From NCBI GenBank assembly GCA_002392945.1, contig DGHZ01000032.1, positions 1 to 30,723 of the forward strand: a stretch of DNA of 30,723 nucleotides, given 5' to 3'. Origin of the DNA: Caryophanales bacterium UBA3835 (GTDB taxonomy: Bacteria; Bacillota_I; Bacilli_A; RFN20; CAG-826). A program made the translations under genes and the position numbers. Of this stretch, positions 17,001 to 23,922 are shown one piece after another. The notes beneath the pieces are model-generated. The model was not told the origin of the DNA, ran no database searches, and worked only from the letters and a program-made list of their open reading frames with translations. Positions within the stretch are counted from its first letter, which is position 1; each line of letters begins with the position of its first letter.

Positions 17001-17165
17001 TTTTAAGCAGACTCTTGTAGCGGTGCAATTAGAAAAATCATCGCTCCAAGAATATGTTGGAGTGCCCCAATCATGAACATGTTCAGAAGATCCTCCTGAA
17101 TCATTACAAGCCACAGTAAGCATCGCTACTGCAATAAGAACGGTTGATAATCTTTTCAATTTCAT
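14001..17165 (-). CDS. Large surface lipoprotein with two HDWG repeats and Ig/InlB-like modules
   Basis: A 1054-residue exported protein of unknown function. The frame can open at a TTG at 17171, but ATG at 17165 has the right spacing to AGGAGG, so I use it. The signal sequence ends in LTVAC with Cys20 as the likely lipidated residue. Two tandem units of about 75 residues follow, each with HDWGTPTY, W, NCTATRVC or SCTATRVC, and D-SH. A long central region (about 185-690) is unrecognised. Then come an Ig-like module (ISVSGQTLVWTEDDEF onward, about 695-770) and two InlB-B-like repeats, one ending MPAGDVTISADV. The C-terminal domain of about 120 residues resembles the end of the protein at 17269. 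No LPXTG or membrane tail is seen. Confidence 0.8.
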   Translation of the reverse strand: MKLKRLSTVLIAVAMLTVACNDSGGSSEHVHDWGTPTYSWSDDFSNCTATRVCLKDRSHVQTETKQSVETITPAGCETSGEKTYKVTFTNEAFEEQIKSVTLDPLGHDWGTPTYEWSSDNLSCTATRVCSRDSSHKESETKGSSYSVITSPTETKSGLGRYTVEFDNSAFASQSIDVVISPLGPSGDIETFVDAINSINARHNYSAHLNNQWANESEPFADFNYFNINDDVMFDDFDTYFYSGYIKQKGQGIVNFQLNKSATSTGGLILGYFKSTNVDRSVSDVYSLAVEHLIVEEFIYDEDLGLYKSTSMKAMAILANLAFGDYTSLVSAPEYITAKFENDILTFQGIYEVTYFDVEEVHTTADVTLKVSNIEKTHNEILEGYVINPDYTYVAPTEWDKDTSDLFKEEFNGVIPPFIEGMSYAWKAGKSVSEGFYVAMVEDYFAGDLTSGYRVALEAIGFHEVSNPGLIEYQKIVEEEDIIHTYSVKMRYYSPEEQDSSGMKYGYLYPNGISSFKFLHKQKTKGTIVTVGLLNDYIGKSLAGEYLPKFDLDADTKVANFNDASATSEDMVILYKGTEGASDGAYFRIYADTKNHAVEAVNKFISDLRKLGFSGSSSASFQQYWMSDDYFSQIRITDPSYATAWTDKTYLQVRFEITQASIDYWKEQSIILDSISVSGQTLVWTEDDEFIFDGVVTAKYSSGYEEKVTPTEVSSPDMSKTGTQDVTVKYKNSKDEEVSCTYQITINTKETKYNISYTQPTGATISVIYPPSGQAAANSDVVLEVIPNDGYQVNKVTASSGDKEIEVTGPIPSTSGNVGYTFKMPAGDVTISADVSAIVVYHNISYVIKDVDTLETLSYDSVIGSGSSLPKSAEEGSLVNFVVSTKTGYSVNFLQIGTTVLPNAPYSTIMGDSDIVVEIYVKDEHGGEDVFGGEYSTTVNMSTPGYYFKYTLIFNSDGTGSYVRERYTPTLVPGDTKTLTFTWSGSGSSLILTFKEGENTDFTNNYRLFPRNKDKSDPSDVVTNTTGVIVDNNNVTISLYSSSGTIANTLTFTKA

Positions 17166-17208
17166 AATCAAGTCCTCCTGTATATGATAAGTTTATTATA
17201 TATAAATA

Positions 17209-17235
17209 GGTCTCATCAAGTTTAAAGATGAGACC
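17209..17235 (-). terminator. Strong hairpin between two secreted-protein genes
   Basis: Perfect 9-bp stem GGTCTCATC/GATGAGACC with a 9-nt loop, lying 34 nt after the stop at 17269. No proper T run follows on the minus strand (TATTTATA), so it may be an inefficient terminator or an mRNA 3'-end stabiliser. Confidence 0.6.
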
Positions 17236-17268
17236 ATATCGATTATAGTGATGATATCTAGATAATTT

Positions 17269-18393
17269 CTAAACTTTAGAGAATGTATAAGACGCTGATC
17301 TTTCGGAACCGAATGTATAGAATAATGAAACAGTAATTTTATCAGTTGATGAATTATATGACGCTGTATTTGATAATCCAGCAGAATTGAACAAGCGTCT
17401 TGTAGTTCCAGTTAACCCTTCAACAGAACCATCCAAACTAAATGTTATAGAAGAACCATCGAAAGTATATGTGAAGAAACAGTAGTTATAATTATCTGTG
17501 TAATATTTGTTGTTATCAAAATCAATATACGCTGTGTATGAACTAATTGAAACAGAATAACTACCGCTAAGAGATTGCGGGGTTACTCCACCACTAACTG
17601 TAATACTATAAGAAGTTGTTTTGGTAACAGCATCTTCAGTGTAACTTACTGTAACAGTTTGTTCTCCTTCTTCATTCAAATTATATCCACTGAATGTTGC
17701 ACTAGAAGTGACATTACTAGATGAAGAATCTGAATAATGGGCAGTTACTGTGCCACCAAAACTAAACGTATCACCAACAGTAAATTCAGTTGTTTGTCCA
17801 GAAACACTAATAGATGACAAAGTCTTAACTTCTGGTTCATCAGAGCAAGAATAATTAAGAGTGAACGCAGTAAAATATGCATATCCACCATTATTAACAA
17901 CTTTCACATAATGAGCACCAGAAGGTAACGTTTGGCTAGCAACACCACATGAAGCAGAAATTGTCGTCCATGAAGAATTATCAGAAGACCACATAATATT
18001 CATACTTCCAGAATAACTTGTATTTCTGTATGTAAACGCAATGGATTTGAGTGATCTAAAACTAGTAGCTGGTGAAGCAACGCTAAATACTATAGAAGCA
18101 GCATCGTTATTAAATCTAGAAATTTCAGACCATTGAGGATTAGATGTATTAGATATCGTAGCGTATGCCTTAATCCCACTCATTTGTAATCCGTTAGATA
18201 AAACACAGGAACTACTTTGAATAGATCCACTTTCAACTGTAGATTGATTATTAAAAGTTACAGATAAATTGCTTAAATCTGCCCTAGCTCTTATCAATAA
18301 ATTGCTAGAACTAATTGGCCTAGCAAAAGCTAGGCCTAACGATATAAGCGTTAACGCTAAAGTGCCATATCCTAAAAATCTTTTATATTTCAT
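17269..18393 (-). CDS. Exported Ig-like protein, 374 residues
   Basis: Function unknown. A signal peptide is visible (MKYKRFLGYGTLALTLISLG). Residues about 40-190 are a Ser-rich beta domain ending FTLNYSC that resembles the first domain of the protein at 18440 (ends ITVTYSC). A bacterial Ig-like module follows from ISVSGQTTEFTVGDTF to TTSYSITVSGG. The last 95 residues (SYSVSISSYTAY to SASYTFSKV) resemble the C-terminal domain of the 1054-residue lipoprotein, sharing a GxYS opening, an RLF segment and a TxxFxK-like final strand. There is no anchor or lipobox. A good Shine-Dalgarno (GGAGAGG) precedes the ATG; 46 nt separate it from the gene at 18440, and they may be one transcript. Confidence 0.78.
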   Translation of the reverse strand: MKYKRFLGYGTLALTLISLGLAFARPISSSNLLIRARADLSNLSVTFNNQSTVESGSIQSSSCVLSNGLQMSGIKAYATISNTSNPQWSEISRFNNDAASIVFSVASPATSFRSLKSIAFTYRNTSYSGSMNIMWSSDNSSWTTISASCGVASQTLPSGAHYVKVVNNGGYAYFTAFTLNYSCSDEPEVKTLSSISVSGQTTEFTVGDTFSFGGTVTAHYSDSSSSNVTSSATFSGYNLNEEGEQTVTVSYTEDAVTKTTSYSITVSGGVTPQSLSGSYSVSISSYTAYIDFDNNKYYTDNYNYCFFTYTFDGSSITFSLDGSVEGLTGTTRRLFNSAGLSNTASYNSSTDKITVSLFYTFGSERSASYTFSKV

Positions 18394-18439
18394 AAATAAG
18401 CCTCTCCGATATCAAGGAATATTAAATTTTTTAAAATAA

Positions 18440-19807
18440 TTATTCTGCAAAAATTAATAACATAACAGTAATGTCATATTCTGGCATAGTGTATGTCCAA
18501 GTAACCATGTCTGATGTATCAAAATCAGCATATTCTGTTGTTTGAACCCAACCAACAACATAACCAGCTTTAACATTAGAAGTAACTAAAGTTAAAGTTT
18601 CACCACCCACACATTTTTCAGGTAAGACACATCCTTCTAATAAATACTCAGACAAAACTAATGGTTCTGCAGTTGAGCCATTCCATGCCTCATAACTAAC
18701 AGAATAACCAGCAGATGGATCGATAACTTTGATTGTGTATTGTTTACTAACAGTAGCACCAGCTAAATCAGTATAAGAAACGGCGACAGTTTGTTCACCA
18801 GCAGTGTTCATATCATAGCCAGTAGCAACAGCGCTATCAGTTACAGTTTCACCACTTTCTGATCCATAGTAATAAGCATAAACAACTGGCTTTTCGAATG
18901 TATCACCAAGAGAATATTGAGTTTTATAACCATATCCAAAAGCAATGTGATGTAATCCGCTTAAGTTAGCAGAGATTTCAACATCTCCAGCAGGCATCAC
19001 GAAGGAATAAACACCAGCGGATGGTCCAAAAACAAGAACATCATCTGATCCTTGTTTAACAGAAACACTATTTAATGTGTATCCAGTTGCAACATCAACA
19101 GAGAAAGAAACATTTTCACCAGCAGCAGCGGATGACTTGGATGCAGAAATAGCGTATCCAACATCTTCAGATTTGCTGATGTTATATTCACTTGCTCCAC
19201 CAGGTTCACAAGAATATGTGACAGTAATACTTTTAATACCAAAGTAATATGACGCACTAGTTGGCTTGATAGCTAAATAACGTGCACCAGCAACTTCACT
19301 TGTGAATGTATGTGTTTCCTCAGCAGAACTCATTCTGTATTCTAATGTTTGAGATGCGACAGGGGAACCACTTGCAGTCGAGTCGGTATAAATTGCATAG
19401 GATGCATCAGCTTGGCTATTGCAGCTTACAATGGTTACAGAAGTGATGCTTTGAAATTGGAACATTGCACCATCCTTGCCGGCAGCAGATTTAACATATA
19501 CGCCATAGTCACCAGCATCATTTTTCTTAGAATCAAAAATTTCATAATTAAATGGATTATATTGTCCGTAAGAATAGAGGTACATTTCAGTTCCACTTGC
19601 GGTTGAACTCTTCCATGAAAGTTCTCTTCCGCTTCCACTTTTTGTACTGCTTGTCGACCATGTAATTGAACCATTTACAACTTCACCTAAGCCACGGACT
19701 TTTGAGGATTCATTGCTAAAGCTAATCGCCATAACTGCTGCAGTCGAGACAGCTAAGGTCGATAATGATGCTAATAATAATACTTTTTTACTTTTTTTCG
19801 CGTTCAT
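18440..19807 (-). CDS. Exported Ig-like/InlB-like protein, 455 residues
   Basis: Function unknown. Signal peptide: MNAKKSKKVLLLASLSTLAV and on. The first domain (about 40-205) is a Ser/Thr-rich beta domain ending ITVTYSC, like that in the protein at 17269. Next is an InlB-B-like repeat with SFSVDVATGYTLNSVSV and MPAGDVEISANL, an Ig-like module ending VSKQYTIKVI, and a last repeat with LTLVTSNVKAGYVVGW and MPEYDITVML. No membrane anchor is seen. It has the best promoter of the island (19883-19912) and a leader with a GC-rich hairpin, so it is likely the first and most strongly expressed gene there. Confidence 0.78.
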   Translation of the reverse strand: MNAKKSKKVLLLASLSTLAVSTAAVMAISFSNESSKVRGLGEVVNGSITWSTSSTKSGSGRELSWKSSTASGTEMYLYSYGQYNPFNYEIFDSKKNDAGDYGVYVKSAAGKDGAMFQFQSITSVTIVSCNSQADASYAIYTDSTASGSPVASQTLEYRMSSAEETHTFTSEVAGARYLAIKPTSASYYFGIKSITVTYSCEPGGASEYNISKSEDVGYAISASKSSAAAGENVSFSVDVATGYTLNSVSVKQGSDDVLVFGPSAGVYSFVMPAGDVEISANLSGLHHIAFGYGYKTQYSLGDTFEKPVVYAYYYGSESGETVTDSAVATGYDMNTAGEQTVAVSYTDLAGATVSKQYTIKVIDPSAGYSVSYEAWNGSTAEPLVLSEYLLEGCVLPEKCVGGETLTLVTSNVKAGYVVGWVQTTEYADFDTSDMVTWTYTMPEYDITVMLLIFAE

Positions 19808-19846
19808 AAGTTAATAACCCCCTAATATACGCGCATATACACGAAG

Positions 19847-19863
19847 TCCGGGCAAATCCCGGA
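19847..19863 (-). promoter_or_regulatory. GC-rich leader hairpin upstream of the secreted-protein gene
   Basis: Stem TCCGGG/CCCGGA with a 5-nt loop in an otherwise AT-rich leader. A second near-palindrome (TATACGCGCATATA, about 19827-19840) lies between it and the ATG. No T run follows, so it is not a simple terminator. It may stabilise the mRNA or bind a regulator. Confidence 0.5.
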
Positions 19864-19882
19864 AAATGTATATTTGTTGAAA

Positions 19883-19912
19883 AGTATATAAAAAAATATT
19901 TTTTTGTGTCAA
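19883..19912 (-). promoter_or_regulatory. Strong promoter of the secreted-protein island
   Basis: On the minus strand TTGACA (19907-19912), an 18-nt A/T-only-plus-C spacer and TATACT (19883-19888). This is a near-consensus sigma-A-type promoter, giving a leader of about 70 nt before the ATG at 19807. Confidence 0.75.
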
Positions 19913-19968
19913 TAAAAATAACCTATAAACTAAATAAATATAAGATGTTAATTATTAATAATTAATTT

Positions 19969-20637
19969 TTAACTAAAAAATGGACATAAAATATTGTATA
20001 TTCCAATGAATTGAATAATAGCGGCACCTAAAATAAATAGATGAAAATATGTATGAAACCATCTGTTTTTCTTACCTATCGCATAGGCTATTGCACCGAT
20101 CGTATAAACCACTCCACCAAGTAAGATAAAGAGAAATACATTAAAATCTAATACTTGCTTAAATGGATAGAAGAATATAACTGCCCAGCCTTGAATGATA
20201 TAAATGATATATCCCACTAAGTCACATTTCTTGTTTCCTAATCCTAATATTGTTACTAAAAATCCGCTAATCGCTAAAGACCATTGAATAACAATTAAGG
20301 CAGTAGAGATATTGTAGTCAGAGATTCCTCTTAAACAAATAGGTGTGTATGTTCCAGCGACAAATAAATAGATATCGCAATGATCAATAACGCGACATAC
20401 CATGCGTATTTTGCTATTTTGAGGGCTAGAATGATATAAGCTAGAATTCATAAAAACCATGAACATAAAAATAAAATATAGATAAAAAGGATACATATAT
20501 TTAAAGGTCAAATTATGTTTCACCTGGATAGTAATAAATACCGCTAAAACAATTAAAGAAAAGACTACCCCAGATAAGTGAGTTAAGGAGTTCCATATTT
20601 CTTGTTTATGTGTATATTTAGGTAGTGCTCTTTTCAT
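19969..20637 (-). CDS. Hemolysin III family (PAQR-like) membrane protein
   Basis: A seven-helix integral membrane protein of the Hly-III/YqfA/PAQR superfamily, thought to be metal-dependent hydrolases or membrane-homeostasis factors; the hemolysin name is historical. Family marks are SSLYHSSP, DHCDIYLFVAGTYTP and the C-terminal FHTYFHLFILGA, which supply the conserved metal-binding Ser, Asp and His residues. The frame extends to a GTG at 20655, but that codon falls at a promoter -10 box (TATAGT at 20647-20652), so ATG at 20637 (222 residues) is preferred. No Shine-Dalgarno is seen, consistent with a leaderless mRNA. Confidence 0.88.
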   Translation of the reverse strand: MKRALPKYTHKQEIWNSLTHLSGVVFSLIVLAVFITIQVKHNLTFKYMYPFYLYFIFMFMVFMNSSLYHSSPQNSKIRMVCRVIDHCDIYLFVAGTYTPICLRGISDYNISTALIVIQWSLAISGFLVTILGLGNKKCDLVGYIIYIIQGWAVIFFYPFKQVLDFNVFLFILLGGVVYTIGAIAYAIGKKNRWFHTYFHLFILGAAIIQFIGIYNILCPFFS

Positions 20638-20646
20638 AAGACCACT

Positions 20647-20674
20647 ACTATACACCTTTATTTTGCAAAATCAA
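20647..20674 (-). promoter_or_regulatory. Candidate promoter giving a near-leaderless mRNA for the hemolysin III gene
   Basis: TTGATT (20669-20674), a 16-nt spacer and TATAGT (20647-20652) on the minus strand. Only 9 nt separate the -10 from the ATG at 20637, so transcription should start within a few bases of the start codon. Confidence 0.5.
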
Positions 20675-20732
20675 AAAAAATATGTGGCTAGTTCATCGCT
20701 TTTCCATATATTTAAATAAACAAAAACAAGAC

Positions 20733-21764
20733 TTAATCAGCGTTGCTTTGTTCTTTATCATCGTTTTTAAATAACACTTTGATATTTTTATATGGACCAA
20801 AGAGAGTTAACGTATCGCCTTTTTTAATCACTGTATCTTTGTTCGCATATATATAATTATCGCCACGCTTGATAATACCAATGGTGATGTTATATCTTTC
20901 CTTTAAATTAGAATCAATAATCTTTATTCCATCTAGTTCTTCAGGAACTTCATCAATATAAACTTCCACTAAAGCATTAGAGCCATAGTTATTAATCAAG
21001 TTAATCTCATTATATTTTTCATTATCCTTAAATAAGTCATTAGAAACAGATGTCACAAACGCTTGTTTAATATCACCTACTAAACCAAAGACAATAATAA
21101 CATCGCCTTTTTTAAACATTGTATCTTTAGTGACATCAACAATTCTTTTCCCTCTTTTAATTGAAAGAATATTAACAGAATAATTCTTAGTTAATTCCAT
21201 TTCACTTAATGGGATATCAAAAGCGAAATAAGGAATGTTGTTTAAGGTAACTTCTGCGATCGCATGCTTACCTTGCATATCTATAATAGTGATGTGGTTG
21301 TTATTTCTACTTTTCTTACTAGAATTTAAAGCGATAGCCTCTAAGAATTTTTGGAAGTGCTTATTAATTGGTGGAATCTTTAAAATAATCATTAATAAAA
21401 ATAAGCCAGAAGTAATATACAAAATAATGAAATACCACTCTGTATAAGTTTGAATAGAGAAATCAATCTCCTTAACATTTACTAATGTAAAGAAGACGTT
21501 AATGATTAATCCCATAAAGGCCACGGAGAAAATATGACCAGTATACATACAAATAGTCGCGATCCTTCTTCTACGGTCATCTCCAGTAATTAATTCACTC
21601 TCACTAGTGGTAAATCCAGCAGAGGTAAATAATGAGGCAACTTGGAATTTAATCTTCTTACTTGATAAGCCAGTTAACTTAAAAGCCACGGAAAAGATTT
21701 CTATTGCTAATAAATAGAATGCAACAACCGCTAAAATGAGTGCTAAAGCTAACCAAATATTCAT
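20733..21764 (-). CDS. Membrane protein with two RCK_C (TrkA_C) domains
   Basis: The 343-residue protein has an N-terminal helix (LALALILAVVAFYLLAIEIF), a conserved cytoplasmic-type segment FTSAGFTTSESELITGDDRRRR, and two further helices near 80-140. The rest is soluble: two RCK_C-like domains, each with the TKDTMFKKGDVIIVFG or NKDTVIKKGDTLTLFG signature, near 165-235 and 260-335. RCK_C domains bind small ligands, such as cyclic di-AMP in Gram-positive K+ transport proteins, so ion transport or its regulation is a reasonable guess. It has no pore signature I can see. It starts 12 nt after the pseudouridine synthase gene, probably in the same operon. Confidence 0.75.
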   Translation of the reverse strand: MNIWLALALILAVVAFYLLAIEIFSVAFKLTGLSSKKIKFQVASLFTSAGFTTSESELITGDDRRRRIATICMYTGHIFSVAFMGLIINVFFTLVNVKEIDFSIQTYTEWYFIILYITSGLFLLMIILKIPPINKHFQKFLEAIALNSSKKSRNNNHITIIDMQGKHAIAEVTLNNIPYFAFDIPLSEMELTKNYSVNILSIKRGKRIVDVTKDTMFKKGDVIIVFGLVGDIKQAFVTSVSNDLFKDNEKYNEINLINNYGSNALVEVYIDEVPEELDGIKIIDSNLKERYNITIGIIKRGDNYIYANKDTVIKKGDTLTLFGPYKNIKVLFKNDDKEQSNAD

Positions 21765-21776
21765 ACTTTTTCTATT

Positions 21777-22706
21777 CTACAATTTTACTTTAACATTTGG
21801 AAACAGAGTTTCAAATTCTTTTGGAATTGGAGCTTTAAATTTCATCACTTTATTAGTAAATGGATGAGTTAAAACTAGCTCGTAAGCATGTAATCCAAGT
21901 CGCTTAATTGGATTAGTCGGATTACCATACTTATCATCTCCAATAACATTATGGCCGATGTCACCTAAATGGACTCTAATTTGATTTTTTCTTCCTGAAT
22001 CAATATGGACATCCAAAAAAGAATAAGCATCACTTTCGGCGATAACTTTGTAGTGAGTGACTGCATATTGTCCATCTCCAACCTTTTTGGAGGAATACAT
22101 CATATTTTGGGCGTTTTTCTTCAAATATGAGGTCAAAGTGCCACTTTTTTTGTCTAATTTGCCGTCAACGATGGCATAATATCCTCTAGAAGAAACTAGA
22201 TCGTTCCACTTATCTTGAAGGGCATCTCTAAGCTTTTCATTTTTCGCTACCATTAATACTCCAGATGTATCTTCATCCAATCTATGAACAACATAAATGC
22301 GGTTATGTTTATCCTTTTGTTGAACATAGTCAGTTAACATACGATAGGCTGTTGAACCTTTTTCTTTATCGCTTGCAATTGATAGTAATCCGCTAGGTTT
22401 ATTGATGACAATTATTTCTTCATTTTCAAAGATGATTGGTAAGTTACTTCTTGTCTTTTTATGGATAGGTGTTTTAGAGATAATCACAACATCTCCCTTA
22501 GTTAATTTGAAATTATATTGTGAGATAGGAGCCCCGTCCACTGACACCCGATGATTAGTTAATATAGATTTAACGGAATTTCTAGATTGTCCTTTTAAAG
22601 TCTCAAATAAAAATTCTAGGAGCTCACAGTTTTTATTTACCGGATATTCTCTTAAATCTTTATAGTCTTTAGATCGATGTTCAAATCTCTTTTTATTCTT
22701 ATTCAT
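21777..22706 (-). CDS. RluA/RluD-family pseudouridine synthase
   Basis: Converts uridine to pseudouridine in RNA, probably rRNA. The 309-residue protein has an S4-like N-terminal part (about 25-80, with SVKSILTNHRVSVDG and LTKGDVVII) and a catalytic domain carrying HRLDEDTSG at 141-149 with catalytic Asp144, INKPSG at 101-106, and a C-terminal GRKNQIRVHLGDIGHNVIGD. These are the RluA-class motifs. Target uridines cannot be read from sequence; RluD, RluC and YlyB/YjbO-type paralogs are all possible. The start overlaps the RimK-like ligase gene by 8 nt, so the two are coupled. Confidence 0.9.
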   Translation of the reverse strand: MNKNKKRFEHRSKDYKDLREYPVNKNCELLEFLFETLKGQSRNSVKSILTNHRVSVDGAPISQYNFKLTKGDVVIISKTPIHKKTRSNLPIIFENEEIIVINKPSGLLSIASDKEKGSTAYRMLTDYVQQKDKHNRIYVVHRLDEDTSGVLMVAKNEKLRDALQDKWNDLVSSRGYYAIVDGKLDKKSGTLTSYLKKNAQNMMYSSKKVGDGQYAVTHYKVIAESDAYSFLDVHIDSGRKNQIRVHLGDIGHNVIGDDKYGNPTNPIKRLGLHAYELVLTHPFTNKVMKFKAPIPKEFETLFPNVKVKL

Positions 22707-23574
22707 AAATCTTTCTTTTAATCATTAAAGCATATTCTTTAGCCACATTGATGCCGGTGACTTTTTCAAACTCTTCAAAGAAGGCATTTGAATTAATCTC
22801 ACATAAGATAGGTTCTCCGCTTTCAAGGAACATAAAATCTATTCCAGCGTATTCAATATCTAACTCTTTAGCGATATAATCCGCTAATTCAAAACACTTA
22901 TCTCCTTCTTTTAAAGGTCTAGAAGAAGCATTTTCTCCAAAGTTACTTCTAAAGTCAGTTTTATTATATCTGATAAAACCACCAACAACTTTTTTATCAA
23001 TAATAATTACTCTTGCGGATACTCCATATGAACTACCAACATATTTTTGGAATAATATTGGAGCGCGACAGTGCTCTTTATAAGCTTCAATTAATTCTTC
23101 CTTAGATTTAATTAAATAAACTCCTAAACCTAATGAGCCATACACTCTTTTTAAAATTAGAGGCAATCCTAGTTTAGCGATCACATCATCTAAGAATCTA
23201 AGATTCTCTTTCTTTAATTCTTGTGAATAAAATAATGGACCAGTAATTGTATCTGGCATTTTAATGCCTCTAGAGGCACATGCAATATTAGTAAGAGCCT
23301 TATCGTCACACAATTTGATAAAGTCCGCTTTATTAAATAAACGATATCCAGCTTTTTCTAAGATTCTAGCTAAATAAATATCCTTATCTAAATAAATAAT
23401 AAAGTCACACCTAGGTAAATTTATGGATAATTCATTATCTTTAATCATCGCTAAAGTGCCATCATTAACAAAAACATCTAAGGAGATATCTAATTTGGAA
23501 AATTCTTCCTTGTATCTTTTTATTTTATAGACGTTATGTCCTATTTCTTGATTAGTAATAATGATTCCATTCAT
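22699..23574 (-). CDS. RimK-like ATP-grasp ligase
   Basis: The 291-residue protein looks like a member of the RimK/LysX-type ATP-grasp family, which join an amino acid to a carboxyl group using ATP through an acylphosphate. Visible features are a pre-ATP-grasp domain (1-90), the glycine-rich loop KRVYGSLGLGVYLI, FQKYVGSSYG, an ADP/Mg site with YAGIDFMF and LCEINSNAFFEEFE near the end, including the Glu and Asn metal ligands. Substrate unknown. The frame extends to GTG at 23601, but a promoter -10 (TATAAT) lies inside that extension, so ATG at 23574 is chosen. The downstream gene overlaps by 8 nt. Confidence 0.85.
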   Translation of the reverse strand: MNGIIITNQEIGHNVYKIKRYKEEFSKLDISLDVFVNDGTLAMIKDNELSINLPRCDFIIYLDKDIYLARILEKAGYRLFNKADFIKLCDDKALTNIACASRGIKMPDTITGPLFYSQELKKENLRFLDDVIAKLGLPLILKRVYGSLGLGVYLIKSKEELIEAYKEHCRAPILFQKYVGSSYGVSARVIIIDKKVVGGFIRYNKTDFRSNFGENASSRPLKEGDKCFELADYIAKELDIEYAGIDFMFLESGEPILCEINSNAFFEEFEKVTGINVAKEYALMIKRKIYE

Positions 23575-23583
23575 ACCTAAATA

Positions 23584-23611
23584 ATTATATGTGAATAACA
23601 CTTTTTATCAA
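23584..23611 (-). promoter_or_regulatory. Candidate promoter giving a near-leaderless mRNA for the RimK-like gene
   Basis: TTGATA (23606-23611), a 16-nt spacer and TATAAT (23584-23589) on the minus strand, with 9 nt from the -10 to the ATG at 23574. The palindrome at 23618-23634 abuts the -35. Confidence 0.6.
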
Positions 23612-23617
23612 ACTTTT

Positions 23618-23634
23618 TTATTACATTGTAATAA
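23618..23634. promoter_or_regulatory. 17-bp perfect palindrome, probable operator
   Basis: TTATTACA, one central T, TGTAATAA. It lies 6 nt upstream of the -35 of the RimK-like gene and about 30 nt upstream of the likely promoter of the mini-ORF locus on the plus strand, so it could control either or both. The core TACA-N-TGTA recalls BlaI/CopY-type and Fur-family style boxes, but no regulator can be assigned. Confidence 0.5.
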
Positions 23635-23656
23635 TGTAGCAGCCTTAAAACTTTTT

Positions 23657-23692
23657 TCGCAATTTTTGCGATTTTTCCACTCTGTATATAGT
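23657..23692 (+). promoter_or_regulatory. Inverted repeat and candidate promoter of the mini-ORF locus
   Basis: A perfect inverted repeat TCGCAA-TTT-TTGCGA (23657-23671) overlaps a -35-like TTGCGA (23666-23671). A -10-like stretch TATATAGT lies at 23685-23692; the spacing depends on which hexamer is used and is not ideal. The repeat may be an operator. Confidence 0.35.
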
Positions 23693-23694
23693 GT

Positions 23695-23847
23695 AGGAAC
23701 TTATCATAACTAGACGTAGTTAGATGGTTTCTAATCTTCTAGGTAAGTGAGTAACTTACTGAAGAGAATGTTCTTTGTTGGTCTTACTTCTATATCTTCG
23801 GTAGTCACTTTGGCTACTTAGAAGAAGTGTGAAAGGAGGAATGACGT
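23695..23847 (+). promoter_or_regulatory. Structured 5' leader of the mini-ORF
   Basis: About 150 nt with three predicted hairpins: TAACTA/TAGTTA (23707-23722), TCTTC plus GTAAGT pairing with ACTTAC plus GAAGA (23735-23765), and CTTCTA/TAGAAG enclosing GTAGTC/GGCTAC (23787-23824). The Shine-Dalgarno follows at 23832-23839. Pairings were found by eye; no folding was computed. Confidence 0.5.
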
Positions 23848-23922
23848 ATGGAAACATTACTAATTCTGTACCTATTATGTCTGCTCGTCAGCATGATAAA
23901 AGGCCCAACCCGTAAAGGGTAG
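23848..23922 (+). CDS. 24-residue hydrophobic peptide: putative type I toxin or leader peptide
   Basis: The ATG at 23848 stands 8 nt after a near-perfect Shine-Dalgarno (AAAGGAGG, 23832-23839), better than most genes in the window. The peptide starts METLLILYLLCLLVSMIK and ends in a short Lys/Arg tail, so it is one membrane segment with a basic end, the layout of type I toxins such as TxpA, Fst and the holin-like small toxins. An overlapping ATG at 23841 gives a hydrophilic frame but is only one or two bases from the Shine-Dalgarno. A GC-rich hairpin covers the stop codon and a convergent promoter lies just downstream. I do not recognise the peptide itself. An alternative is a leader peptide controlling the operon starting at 24114. 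Confidence 0.5.
   Translation: METLLILYLLCLLVSMIKGPTRKG

Noticed and set aside
19948..19965. Perfect 18-nt palindrome TTAATTATTAATAATTAA after the hemolysin III gene
   Set aside because: Only A and T, so easily formed by chance in this AT-rich region; no T run or GC stem to make it a convincing terminator.
23690..23840. tRNA or known riboswitch in the long leader
   Set aside because: No cloverleaf, no TTC-loop or acceptor stem and no recognisable riboswitch core; only simple hairpins.
23841..23915. Overlapping frame starting at ATG 23841 (MTYGNITNSV...)
   Set aside because: The ATG is only 1-2 nt from the Shine-Dalgarno, and the product is hydrophilic with no recognisable features; the frame at 23848 has ideal spacing.
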